Shown here: in pieces, positions 52,501 through 64,000 of the stretch
How positions within the stretch are numbered: the stretch's first letter is position 1
Layout: each line of letters starts with the position of its first letter
Source of the DNA: Lagopus muta
Taxonomy: Eukaryota; Chordata; Aves; Galliformes; Phasianidae
Length of the DNA: 64,000 nucleotides
NCBI RefSeq assembly: GCF_023343835.1
Contig: NC_064439.1
Location: 21,640,933-21,704,932, forward strand
Direction of reading: 5' to 3'
Program-made: the position numbers and the translations under genes
The notes under the pieces: model-generated
What the model was told of the DNA's origin: nothing
Database searches by the model: none
What the model saw: the letters and a program-made list of their open reading frames with translations, nothing else

Positions 52501-55298
52501 TGTCTGCCCCTGCGGTGTGAGAGAGCGTTTCCAATTCTAACCTGTCACTGGGAAGAATTGTTTCAGGAGTCCTGCAATTACATAAGTTACTGCGAAACTT
52601 GCACAAGGGAAAATTGAGAAATATCCAAACTTATCTGTTTGATGTTTGTTTTATGCACTTATGTATTTCTGAATTAAAAAAAAATTGCTTTGTATAGATG
52701 TAGCCATTGGTTGTGGGCTGGTGGACTGTATTTGTCGTCATAAACCTGGCTTTGTGTAAAGAACTCTTCATCTCCAAAAATGCAAAGTAGGAAACAGGAA
52801 ATATGGGTCACTGAAGATTAAATGTTCATTACTACCAGCGGTGTGACTGTCACTTCAAATAGGCATGTGGCTGCTGCCTGGGAGGACCAAAACTGGCACA
52901 TGAGCACCTCCTTATTAACCTGAGAGCTGCGTGTTCACCTTGTGGGAGGAAAAAGTCCTTCAGATGTCTATGTGCTCTGAAGGCACTGTAGCAGTTACAG
53001 ATACATTATTCTCAGAAGCTGTCAAACCAATGATGGAGACCAGTCTTGTGCCCATGACAGAATGATGGATGATTCAGATGAAATAGCATAGCTGTTAACC
53101 TTGAAGAAGTGAATTTCGAATGAATTCAGACAATTCACACATACATTTAAAGAAGAAAAAGGCTATAAGTAAAGCTATCAGCATTTGAGCTATACGAAAG
53201 CAAAGGATTGCTGGAATTAGGTAAATTGCTTTAGTTGAAGAAGTTGCAAGTTGATGATTGTGTAGGTAATAGCAGCAGATAAAAGTAAAAATTAAACTTG
53301 TAGTGAATAGGTAAAAATCAAACTCTAAAATGTAGTCATTTGATTCATTTAAATAGTTATAATTCAAAATCTGATCTTTGTAGTAAGTATAGTTAGTCTT
53401 CTGAGTTGATGAGTACCTATTTTCTCTTATTTCTATCAAGAAGTTCTGAATCCTGCTATTGTCATGGATATGCTGGTACAGTTCATTGTAAATGTACTCT
53501 TTTGTAAGGAATAATGTGTAAGAGTTTGGGTTAGAACTTCTGAATCCAGAAACTCAGCTAACTCAAAATGAGTACTTATTACTATAAAATTACCCTTACT
53601 TAAAAACTGAGAAATTTGTCATGAGATAATGTGTAGATATTGCTTGATGTCTTAAGAGAATCATCTCTTCATGTGATTCTCCGTTCTATTTACTTGATTT
53701 ACTGGGTCAATTGTTAATTTTGGTAAATATAAGCACAAAACCTTTTCATTCAAGTGTACTGAGTACCTTAGTGTGTTGCCAAAATGACTTCAGACCTGTA
53801 TAAATATTTATCTCGTAGTACAAAATTCAAATTAGGCTTACTTTGGAATTGTGCCAGAGCTTCTGTAGGTTCCATACTACAAGATGCTATCAGTGTGTAA
53901 TACTGTATCGTACTTTTGTCTGTGGAGAGGAGCACTTGATTATAAACTGCTCTGTAATTAATTGTTATAAATTGTTTTCTGAAGATCAATAATTTTTTTG
54001 TTTGCTTTGCACAGTGCCTTTGGTGTTTCACCAACAACACTTGTATTGATTATCCTGTAAGAAGCATTCTTCCGCCATCTTCGTCGTGTTCACTCTCAAA
54101 TGCCCGATGGGGAGTTTGCTGGAGTAGGTACTAATTCTACTTCTGCGGTAGGGATGCATCTACAACTATGCTCAGTCTGAAGTGAGGCTGCCACTTGCTG
54201 CAGCTTGTCCCTGATAATTTACTGGGAGGGTTGTGGCAGGATGGGGAAGGGCAGTGGTTATGGTTGGAATGTGGGATATCCCTTTGGTCAGTTCAGGACA
54301 GGTGTCCTGGCAGTGCTCCCTCCCAGTCTCTGCACACTCCTAGCAGACTCAGACAAAAAGCAGCCTTGATGTTCAGCAAGACCTGTTCAGCAATAGCAAA
54401 AAGCTGGTGAGTTATCAGAACTGTTTGAGCCAAAATTCTGAATAAAAATACAGCACTGTACAGGCTGCTGTGAAGAAAGTTAACTCCATCCCAGCTAGGC
54501 CCAGTAGGGAAAGACACTTGTACTGCATCTTTTTGTAAAGTAGTCATTAAGGGTTTTACTGATGCTAAGGGTGCTTTTGACAGGTAGGTTGCTGTTTTTT
54601 TTAATGGAGGAAGGATTTCTAGCTTGTGTGGTTTGTGTTTCTGAACTGGATGAAGCTTAAACACAGAATTAAAACATTGTAATGGAGCACGTTCCTGGCA
54701 AAAGTGGTAGAAGTTTAAAAAAAAAAAAAGTCAGAAAAAGATGTGTTTTGCTTCAGAGGTCTTTTTGTGAATTCTATGCAGCAGTACCTTGTGATCGATA
54801 CCATCTGGATGCCTACCTGTGTGACCTGTTGCTGGTACCTGTTTTAGCAGGGGTGTTGGATTTGATGATCTCATCAGGTCCCTTCCAACCCCTACAGTTC
54901 TGTGCTTCTGTGATCTATTCTTATTGAGGCTCTCCACTTCAGATGTAGTAGGAAACTCAATTAATCTGTGAGCACAGTCATCTTAATTTTTCTTTTTGCA
55001 AATAAATTGAAGAGACGGGCATTGGCTCAGTTTTGCTGAAAAGAAAGGTGAATATTGCAGCTCTCAGTATTCAAAAACAAATGACCAGCTTCCAGTTACT
55101 GTTTTTTATGGAATAAAATATTAATACGTTATCAACTGCTGGTGCCCATAACGTACGTACTCTGCTGCATCTACGTAGCTGCTTTTTGGTCACAGTACAG
55201 TGACTGAAGTAGTTACTGGGAGGACAGACCTGTGCAACTGCACTGGAAGATAGGTATAATAAAGTATTACAGAATGAGTTGTAACAGTTTTGAATGTG

Positions 55299-55329
<31 letters not shown>

Positions 55330-58300
55330 CCTCAGTATAGATAATGCATAATAGCAAAATTCTAATGTGAAGTGGAGTTCTGATTAGATTAAGGTGTTTT
55401 TATTTTTTTGTGCATGGAGCTGAAAAAAGGCTTGGAAATGAGAGGGAACTATCAGGAAGATAAATGTTAATGCTGGAGTTTAACAAGTTAAATATATTCA
55501 TGTTTTTCAGTAAACTTTGAGGCTTTAATTATTGCCATAGCTGTCGTAGCTGGAATCATTCTGGTGTCCATAGCAGTCTGTTGCTGTTACTGCTGTTACT
55601 GCAGAAAACGTTTCAAGAGGTAAGTATGTGTATTTGCTTTCTTCACTGACTTTGGCTGCTGGTCTTCCCTACCTGCTGATGCACCAGAAGCAAAACAAAA
55701 ACCCCAACCTTTTGCTTGCCAACATACTAAGAGTCTTCCAATTTGAAAGCATATTGACTTTTTTTTGTACTACTTTAATTGGCTAATGTCCTTTTGAAGG
55801 AGGGGGTATTAGTTGATGAGCAGCTGGCAAACTCAAAAACTCAGTGCTGTCATCTGAAGTGATAAGTGGTTATTTCCTTGTGAAACACCTGGAAGGCCGT
55901 GTTTATTGGGGCATCACATTATTCTCCTTACTATCGGTGAATTTTAGAGTTTTAGGTTTCTGGGTTCCAGTTCCAGCTTTGGGATTTCTCTTGTGAATGA
56001 AATGTGGGCCCTCATTTCTTGATCTGAAATGATTTCTGTACTATTTCAGGTAGGTGTAATTCATCGTCCTTGTTTGATTTTGTTAGAATTTATGCACTTG
56101 AGCATTGTTTAGTGCTGTCCTTCAATCCAGAGACAAATTATACATCTGTGGCTTTCACAAGGGGGAAAAAAAAAAAAGTAATTCCTTTCTCTTTTCCTTG
56201 AAGATGCATGTACTTGCTCTGCTGGCAGATTGGTCTGTCCTAGTGCAAATCCATCCCAGTACAAAAATTGCTAGCTCCATAGCCCTGTGCTGATAAGCCC
56301 TGAGGACTGCGTAAAACTGCTTTAGATTTTATGTAAGATCTGTCAGCTTCTTCTGCAGAAGAACTGTGTGGGCTCCTGTGGCTGACATGCAAACAAATAG
56401 AGCTTGATTCCTGTGAAAAAAGAGATTTGTGTCAGACTTCAGTTTTAGTAGCTGAGTCGTCAATCACTGCTGTAACATTTCATTCTAAAAATGGAGGGTT
56501 AGTTGAGAGTCATCTTATGTCACTACTCCAAAGGTGTCAAGCTTAATCTTTTGACACTTAGAGGATTTAAAGGTCTTGTCAAAGTGGGGTCCGGCTTATT
56601 TCAGGAAGATTCAGAATGTATTATTGCACTGCAGTCTGAGATATTCGTAGCTTTAAACCCACTCATTCTCAACAGGAATTCTTTTGCCCTCTACTTCTGA
56701 GATTCAAGGACTCCTTTTCCATCAAAAAAGCTAGGTATAAATTGGAAAAATGAAAACTTGCAGAAGTGTAGTATTTGGTCTGTTTTGTTGATTTATTGGG
56801 TTTTCAGAAGCATCAGCATTCCTTCTGAGAGTTCACAACTATACAGTTATATAATGTTTTAGAAGGCAGCATCAGACTCCATCCCTACAACAGAAATCCT
56901 TTGGCTTTTAGGATATTGTTGCATTGTTATTTTTACTATGTGCTTGGACTTTGAGTTTTATTCCACGTACTTGAGATACAATTATTCATGAAACTGTACT
57001 AAAATAAACTTTCACCTTAACTGCTTCAGGTTATCCACCCCTCCTCCTAAAAAAAGTGATCGTTCATTTCAAACTCCCTGAATTTGATGGAAAACTTAAT
57101 TTCTTGGCAATGTCCAGAAATCAGAAGTTGATGCTTTTTTAGTTATAGGGAATAAATACATTCTCTGAACCCTATACCATCCTTTCATTGATTTGGTGGC
57201 TTTCTATTTTGCAAGACCCATGTGAGGTGAGACGATCAAGAAGGCATCAGGGTCTCCAGTAAGGTAGTTCTACAGAAGGATACCTGTGAATAGAAGGTTC
57301 TAGTCTTCTTGGGTGTGCAGATATGGGGAATTAATTAATCAGACAAAAGGATCTAGCATAGTTTTCTAATAAAGAGAACCTGCTGTTTTCCTGCTGTTTT
57401 CCATATTATTAGACTTTCTAACTTTAAATGGTAACAAAAATGCAGGGGCTGGAAAATTTGTACATTAAATGCAGTGTGGAGTTTGAATTGGTGGATTGCG
57501 TTTAAACATCTTATGCATTCAAACGTGGATAGATCGATGGAACAGGTGGGAAAATCGAGTTCAGATTACTAGTTCTGACCTCCTTTTTCATGTTAAAACA
57601 TTAGACATGCTCTAATTAACCACTGGATGTCACTCTTGCTTAACTTGTGTATTGGTTGCTGCAAATGTATGGCATTGTAACTGTTTCACTATTAGCAGAT
57701 GTGTTAGCATTGCAGGTATTAATAACATTCCATCTCCAGGTAGTATGTTTGGTTCTGAAAAATGATCAGCTTCTAGAAGAGTATGGCGAGTGCCCATTAC
57801 TAGTCCTGAAGAATTGTAGTTTAATTCTGTCAAACAATTAATAAACAAATATTGTTTAGCATATGTTTTGGAGACTTACAGTTCTCATATGATATAGCTG
57901 ATGAATAAGGGAAGCTGAGCTTTCTCAAAGCAAGCCACAAAGCTTTTCCTAATGGCAGAAAAAGGCTGTATGCTGCAACTCTTACTGTGTTATGCAATTT
58001 CAGTACGTGCATTCAGTAGAGTGTATCTGTGCACACAGCTCAGATGTACCTTGTAGACTCAGCATTTCCCAAATTCACACAGCTGATACACTCAGGTAAG
58101 TCCTTGCTTGCTCTGTAACAAGGCAGACAGCTGATGAGACAGTTCATTCAGACAGCTTTCCTGAGGGCAACTTGAGATTGGATAGCAATGGTTGTTGGGA
58201 AAGATAAATTGTCCTGACACCAAAAGCTTATGAGCCATCAGTCTTCTTTCAAGGAGCAGCAATGAACTTAACTGTGCACGTATGTGTGCAGTTGGCTTAC

Positions 58301-61300
58301 TGTAAATGGGGTGCAACACACAGAGGAAATAGCAAGTAGGATCCCTGTTTCTGGAATGGTCTGTGACCTGTCTGAGGCTTTAAATTGTCCTGGCGTGTTA
58401 CTACAATGAACAAATCATATGGGTGTAATAAAATGTTAAAGGGTAATTCTACAAACTTTTCCATTATTCAGCAATTAAATTAAATTTTACATAGCATAAA
58501 TGACTAAACACGGATTGTTTAGCACTGAAGTTGATTTTTCTTCCTCATACGCCTTCTAGTAGACCAGATGAAGAAGAAGAACAGCTAGCTAGAAAGAGAG
58601 AGGAACGAAGACTGCAGTCTCTTCAGAGGTAAGTCATGGCAGGTTGGTGTATAGCTACACGCCTGCAGTAACATGGGAGTATTCTGCCTTTCTAAGGAAT
58701 ACATAGAATGCTTAACAAAGACTCTGATAGAGATACTGTGAAGTTTCCTTGACAGTGTCATACTTCTAAAGAACTATGCTCAATGTGAGATTTACAGACT
58801 GAATTAGGAGCTAGCATTTCTGTAACCTCTGATAGGTTGATGATCACTGTAGTAAATACCCTGAGCTCTCTGTGCTAGCTGAGAGCAAATGGGAGGGTTG
58901 TGTCTGAAGTCTTGCCCTAGTCTCTACTCTGGACTGATGCCTGTCTGTGGCACAAGTTAATGCCTCATTGGGGCTGGGTTTCAGGGGTGAAAACCTCTTT
59001 TTGAAGTCATTTAATAATTTGTTTGCTTTCTTTTAAAAGAAAGGTAGACAAGATGATAGGTAAATATCAGAACTTCTGCTTAGAGGTAGGAAACTTTCAT
59101 TCAGGTGTTATTTTATACAATCCCACATTTCTATTTCTATGAAAACTGCACTGTGTAGAAAGAAGTGTAAGGCTAATAGTGCTACCAAGAGTCAGCCTTG
59201 ATACAGTGTTGCTCAGTGAGAGAAGCATTTTTCAGGATGGAGGCTTTTGTACCTTAGTTCTCCAGTGACTAGTTGTTCAGTATTTTTTAGATAAACAGAT
59301 TTTATAGGTAAGGCCATGATACTACATGATACCTACCTGCCCTATGTACTCTTTGAATCATAGTTCCTTCTTTGGTCTTACCAATAAGATACCAAGTAGG
59401 CACCTTCACTGCCTGGCCACTGCCTGCCATTTTCTCTTGAGCTTAGATTCACTGCTAGTATGAGTAGGGACTGCAGGGAGGAAAGGTTTACTTCCAGGTA
59501 AGACCCATTGGGGAGCTTTTGAATGAAGGCATTAAGTTTCTCATATGGGAATACTCCACATGTTGACACCTTAGAGTGGAGAATGTTGCCACAGCTGTGC
59601 AGTTACTCCAGCTTGACACTTATGAATTTGTTAATCTGAGTCTTGTTATAAAAGGGTGCATGTTGTTAAGACTAATCCTGACAGCTGATCTAGCAGTGGT
59701 GACTAGGTTAACTATTTACTGTAGTAAGTGATGGACTTCTGTGCTAGTCATATACTTCTCTGTATGTTCCGTTAAGGGGATTTTCCATTATATTCATATC
59801 CTCCTTCTATCTTATCATCTTTTGTCTCAGTTTGAAACAGTTGTGTGAATCTGCAGACTTAGTTCTCACAAACTTTCCTATAAGATAGTTTCCTGCCCTC
59901 AAAAAAGGCTTTCACCAAGTGAAACATCCCAGGAAGTATTTATTCACAGGTAGCCAACTATTGTTATTTTCTTGTTATTTTCTATTACTTACTTGAATCA
60001 ACGTGACGGAGTACAGATATCCAAACCCACCTTGCTACAAACAGTTATGTCAGCATTTGTCTATTGGCAGACTGTTACATTCAGCTGTTGAGAAGCTTCC
60101 TCCAATACTATCTGATAATTGTGCTTTCTTGGGAAATACAATGAACAATCAAACTACAGATGTTTTAAAGTTCAGGGTACTATGATTCCTCAAGCTCACT
60201 AGAAAAAAAAAACATAGAATGCATATAAAAAATCTGTATGTCTTTTTGTTGATATTCTTTTGATTTTTTGGGGGGGGGAAGTACACCACTTTACATTGTT
60301 TGCATTATGATTTTTGTTACTTTTTGCTGCTTTTTTTCTTTAGGGAAAACCTCACATAGTTGTGTGATGGTCATTGTGCTTTGACTGTTATGAACAAGCT
60401 TTTAAAAAGACATGATGAGAGATCCTCTAAGATAACTTTTCTGATATTATGAATACCTGCAGAGTTGTTATGAAATGTTCTTCAGATAGCAAACTGCTTG
60501 GGATGATTTGATAAGACTAACACTTATCTTTTGATGTACTAATATGCATCCCAGTTTTTCATCAAGAACCTTGACAAGCTGTGTCCCTCATTCATTCCTT
60601 GTCACCCTGTCTAACATCAAGATTTGACCTCTACAAAATAGTACTGCTAGTAGTCAGAAATTCCAGTGTCAGCAATATGTAGGTGATGTGTTGCTATGCT
60701 TGTTATTCACCCTTCCACTGTTATTCTATTCATTTGAGTTTTTTGAAAATTGGGATTGATGAAGCTGAGATGAAGAACAACAGAGAGAAAAGTGGTTTTC
60801 TACTAAAAGGGAATCCTCTCAGAGAATACTGTGAGGAATGTGAGCATTTTGTTGTATGTCAAAACCACGTGTCCTGTTGTGCTAAACTTATTTAGGCCAC
60901 ATATATGCAATATTCAGTGAAATGAACACTTAATGTGTATTCTAAAGCAATGGCTCATGACCAGGGACACAGGGGGTAGCTGGATACCATAACGTCTCTA
61001 CTGTGATCTGTATGTCATCTTCAAATTATTAATATGGTTAATCTTCAGGAAATCTGATGCTTCAAGAATGCATACTTTGCTGTGCACGCAGAGGAAGTGG
61101 TGTTGGATAATTTACAAGGCAGAGCTAAGACTGAATCTGTTCCTGAACTAAGCCTGGGGACAAGGATTGCTGGAAGCAGGCTGCCCTGCCAGAATGATTG
61201 CTGCAGTCTTGGAGCAGCAGCTCTTTCCTGGCTTGTGTCAGGACTGTCTATGGAACAGGTACACTGTTCCCATTGCAGAACAAAACATAACAGCAGCCCT

Positions 61301-62348
61301 GGGGTATTTCATGTGTTCTGAACCCACGTACTTGTTTAGTACCCTGAGAGAGCTTGGTAGGGTTGTGGAAAAAAGCTGGGAGCAGGCCAGAACACCTCTC
61401 CCTGCCTATTGCTTGTTTCCTGTGAGTCCTGAATGAGAAGGGATTGCTAGTAGCAAACTCTAAAGTACATTAATAGTCTTTTTTGACCAATAAGCTACTG
61501 AGAAAACATGATCTTCTATTGACTGGGAATATGTTGGTATCTAAATTCAGAACTATAAATACACTGTTACATTGTTAAGTAGAAACACAAGTAGGTATCT
61601 TAAAAATGTTGCTACTGCGCAGTGGTGGGCAGTGAGGGTGGTTGACAGCTGGTGTCCAATATCTTCCTTCGTTTTTCCCTCCATACCTTTGCAAGGGAGA
61701 GAGGGGTGAGAGAAAAGAAATTAACTGATTAGGTATTTGGTTTCTGGAAATGGCTCAAGTTTGGTAGTGTTAGATACTGTCTTGAAAACTTTGACAACGT
61801 AACTAGATGCTTTTTTTTTTTTAACAATATTGCAATATTTTAGTGTTTTCTCTGCTTCAATACAGTGTTAAATCATAGAAACTGCTAGTTCTCACACTTG
61901 CTGTGCTGCTTAAATAAAGCAATAATACAGCACCTTTTGTTTTCATGAAAATATTATATTGATTCATGATTCTGAAGCATGCTGTCTTCACAGCTAAATT
62001 TTATATTTATATTCCTAGCTGGAAAGCCTTAGGGAGTCTTCTAGTATTGCTCCTTGATTCTTGTGTGTATATGTACATACATCTGGGTACGTCACTTATA
62101 TATAGAAAAAAGATCGATTTGTTGTGCTTGCAAATGTATTTTTAGTGATGAAATGGTTAGTGAGAACTTATAGAGAATCCTGTCTTTAAGAAACATAACT
62201 GACAAATACTTTTTAAAAATGTATATTTTTAACAAATTATCATATTTTGCTTACAGCTTAAAATAGTCTGAATGTTCTTCTGATGCCTTTATCTGTTGCA
62301 GGAAACATGAAAGAAAACAGAAGCATGATGAAATACGTAAGAAGTATG
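49201..62348 (+). CDS. PTTG1IP2: PTTG1IP-family membrane protein (PTTG1IP2), 3' end missing
   Basis: Single-pass type I membrane protein related to PTTG1IP (pituitary tumor-transforming 1 interacting protein). Exons: 49201-49309, 51685-51737, 54015-54123, 55511-55619, 58560-58628, 62302-62348; together 165 codons plus one base, in one frame. Residues 1-24 form a signal peptide. Residues 38-90 form a cysteine-rich PSI-like domain (CSEFSQRSCEECLKNVS, CLWC, RWGVCW). A membrane span covers about 93-113, followed by the cysteine cluster CCCYCCYCC (114-122). The cytoplasmic tail is charged and helical and reaches HDEIRKKYG. N-glycosylation sequons lie at N52 and N61. By family comparison only about 15 residues (last exon) are missing, beyond 64000. 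I call it PTTG1IP2 rather than PTTG1IP because of the position beside CLDN12. The start has G at -3 and +4. Confidence 0.85.
51011..51113 (+). repeat. Two-copy tandem duplication, unit about 49-54 bases
   Basis: AGTAAAAATGGTACTGCTTA at 51011 recurs as AGTAAGAATGATTCTGCTTA at 51060. Both are followed by TCAAAT-CTGCTTCTTGGTAAA. The second copy carries an extra CTGCTT. It lies in PTTG1IP2 intron 1. Confidence 0.8.
54185..54515 (-). mobile_element. Endogenous-retrovirus LTR fossil fragment
   Basis: Read on the - strand, this matches a common avian LTR as I remember it: a CTGGGATGGAGTTAACTTTC start, a stretch with CAGCCTGTACAGTGCTG, then GACTGGGAGGGAGCACTGCC and CTGACCAAAGGGATATCCCA. Only part of an LTR is recognised and no internal viral genes are seen. 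It is an old, diverged fossil within PTTG1IP2 intron 3. The class (ERVL or ERVK-like) is not certain. Confidence 0.5.
54826..54926 (+). mobile_element. CR1 3' terminal fragment
   Basis: Short CR1 end: 'gttggatttgatgatctcat', then GGTCCCTTCCAACCCCTACA and a GTTCTGTGCTTCTGTG tail. In PTTG1IP2 intron 3, about 300 bases from the LTR fragment. Confidence 0.75.
55303..55327 (+). repeat. Poly(A) tract, 25 bases
   Basis: Uninterrupted A run in PTTG1IP2 intron 3, about 180 bases before exon 4. No retrocopy body recognised upstream. Confidence 0.85.
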
Positions 62349-62764
62349 GTATGTGATATATTCAGTATCTAAATTTATTTTTTCCCTTCTCCTAATTATT
62401 TTTTAAAATTCACAGTGGAAGCATGCTCCTTTATGAGCAGCAGAACTAATCAAACCTGGTTTCCTACTCTCGTCCTCTGCCACCTGAACACCTGATCTCA
62501 TTGCTGTTTATGTTCTTGTTCTCTTCTGGTGCAAATTCTCCAACTGGGTGAGAGCAGATGTGCTGAATGGGTTGTTTGCTTAGGGTAGGTGTTTAAATAC
62601 GTTGTAAGAAATTCTTTCTGCATCTTCCTAAGAGTGCTGTTGTGTTTTTATTTTTTAAGTTCTTGAATTCAACAAAACAATCTGGCTGAAATTTGCTAGC
62701 AGACCTAGACCTGTGGTTATTGAAGGAGGGCAGACTGGCTAGAAAATCAGCTTTTTAAATCAAA

Positions 62765-62800
<36 letters not shown>

Positions 62801-64000
62801 CAACTGTGATTCAAATTATTGTGGCTTGTTTCTTGTTAAGTGGAATGGTGATCTGGTAGGAGATGCATACTGCAAGGCTCTGAGACCTGGTGTATCATAT
62901 AGGAGACTTCTATTATCTAGGCCTGTCAGTCCTTTCAGTTTTCATTTGACTTGTTCATTGGGTTAATAGTACTGTGTGTTCAGAGACAGATATGCTAAAA
63001 CTATCCTGCACTTATTATGCAAATTCCTGTAATGTCAGAGAAGGTGATTCGAGGGGTCTGAAGAGTCACTCAAAACTGTTAATTTATCCTCCTCTTAAAG
63101 TGACTGGCAGACTCTGGCAATGCCACGAGTCCACAATGCAATGTGTCCTCTGGCTGATGCAGAAATAACACCTTTGGTCTGTATGGGAAAATCTCTCCCT
63201 GGGAAGTACACTATTCTGCTGGAACAGAGAAAAAAATCAATGTGAAGCTTAAGCTGAAGAATGTTGTTGAGAGAAGAATTCTTGTTAGACGTCAGTCATG
63301 AACTTCAGTCCTGTAGTGTTTTGTAGAGTGACTGAACTGTGGTTGGCAGATGGCATCAGTTTCAATAGGTCTGAATCTTTTTAAAATTATTTTCTTTAGG
63401 TAACCAACAACCTTAGGATTTGAGTTTGGAATAGCAGTTAGCATATCAAAGCACTGCACTGGGGTTAAGTGAGATTTCAAATAGCTGTGTTCAGTTATTC
63501 TGGTTGTGATATTTAGTTTGATTGTCTCTGGAAGGCCAAAAGATGGTCATCTTTGTGAAGATTAGCTTCTCTCTTAGTGCTTAACTTCAGGAATGCTTGG
63601 TTGAATCTTGCTTGGAGTACATGAGTTTTCTGAAGAATACAGCTGTGATTCAGTGCCTCTGGGATACATATACCAAATTCAAAACCTTGCTTGTAGCTAT
63701 CCTGAGAGTTAGTGTCATTCTGCCCCTCAGCTGAAGCTGGGCTGTCAGTAACGTATTTGGGATCACGTTCATGCAGTCTTTGTTAGTGGAAGGTGTATTT
63801 TGTCACAAAGCATCAAGAATGTCCGTTCCTTCGTGTAGTTAGACTTTGCAATGCAGTTTACCCACAAAAGATTGATTTAACTGTCAGATTTGAGTAGAAA
63901 ACTTTTTATGTGAGGTTTATTTGTTGACTGGTTTGCTTTATTGTGGAGTCAGAGATTAATTTGTGTTACCGGATATGTTTGAGGCCTGTATTTCAATCAT
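62349..64000 (+). other. PTTG1IP2: PTTG1IP2 intron 6 (continues past the window)
   Basis: Begins GTATGT after TATG. No sequence resembling the family's final exon (a short stretch following KKYG) was found up to 64000. It contains a 30-base A run at 62769-62798. Confidence 0.6.
62769..62798 (+). repeat. Poly(A) tract, 30 bases
   Basis: Longest uninterrupted A run of the window, in PTTG1IP2 intron 6; no adjacent element body recognised. Confidence 0.85.

Noticed and set aside
53095-53439. 114-codon minus-strand frame in PTTG1IP2 intron 2
   Set aside because: Tyr/Asn/Phe/Ile-rich translation of very AT-rich DNA with no domain; consistent with chance.
62769-62798. Poly(A) run as the tail of a processed pseudogene
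   Set aside because: No coding remnant upstream and no flanking direct repeat seen; a simple homopolymer is the plainer reading.

Overview
This window is vertebrate nuclear DNA, almost certainly from a bird. It holds intron-rich genes with GT/AG junctions, four GC-rich CpG-island promoters in otherwise AT-leaning DNA, and several CR1 LINE copies of the avian type with the octamer-like ATTCTATGA tail. A galliform such as chicken fits best, but I could not compare it with a genome. The gene order CFAP69 - FAM237B (NPGM) - GTPBP10 - CLDN12 - PTTG1IP2 corresponds to the human 7q21.13 neighbourhood as I recall it.

Layout. 1-6.7 kb: the last five recognisable coding exons of CFAP69 on the + strand, with poly(A) signal. 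6.7-9.8 kb: on the - strand and convergent with CFAP69, the small neuropeptide gene NPGM/FAM237B, whose probable non-coding first exon lies in a CpG island at about 9.5-9.8 kb. 10-19.4 kb: a gene-free stretch with CR1 copies, one of which carries a nested LTR-like insertion. 19.4-31.1 kb: complete GTPBP10 (10 coding exons, 372 aa). 31.7-39.2 kb: CLDN12 (non-coding first exon, single coding exon, about 3.4 kb 3'UTR). 39.2-49 kb: a gene-poor interval. 49.1-64 kb: the first six coding exons of a PTTG1IP-family gene (PTTG1IP2); its last exon lies beyond the window.

The genes do not form a pathway. They are independent housekeeping or tissue-specific units: a flagellar protein, a secreted amidated neuropeptide, a mitochondrial Obg-type GTPase, a tight-junction protein and a single-pass membrane protein. 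No RNA gene, CRISPR array or intact mobile element was recognised.

The most noteworthy item is the NPGM prohormone. The predicted mature chain from signal-peptide cleavage to the Gly-Met-Gly-Arg-Arg processing site is exactly 83 residues. I found no convincing undescribed system; the open oddities are a - strand open reading stretch with two TQT motifs beside the CFAP69 3' end, a tandem splice acceptor in PTTG1IP2 and AT-rich non-coding blocks near 45-46 kb.
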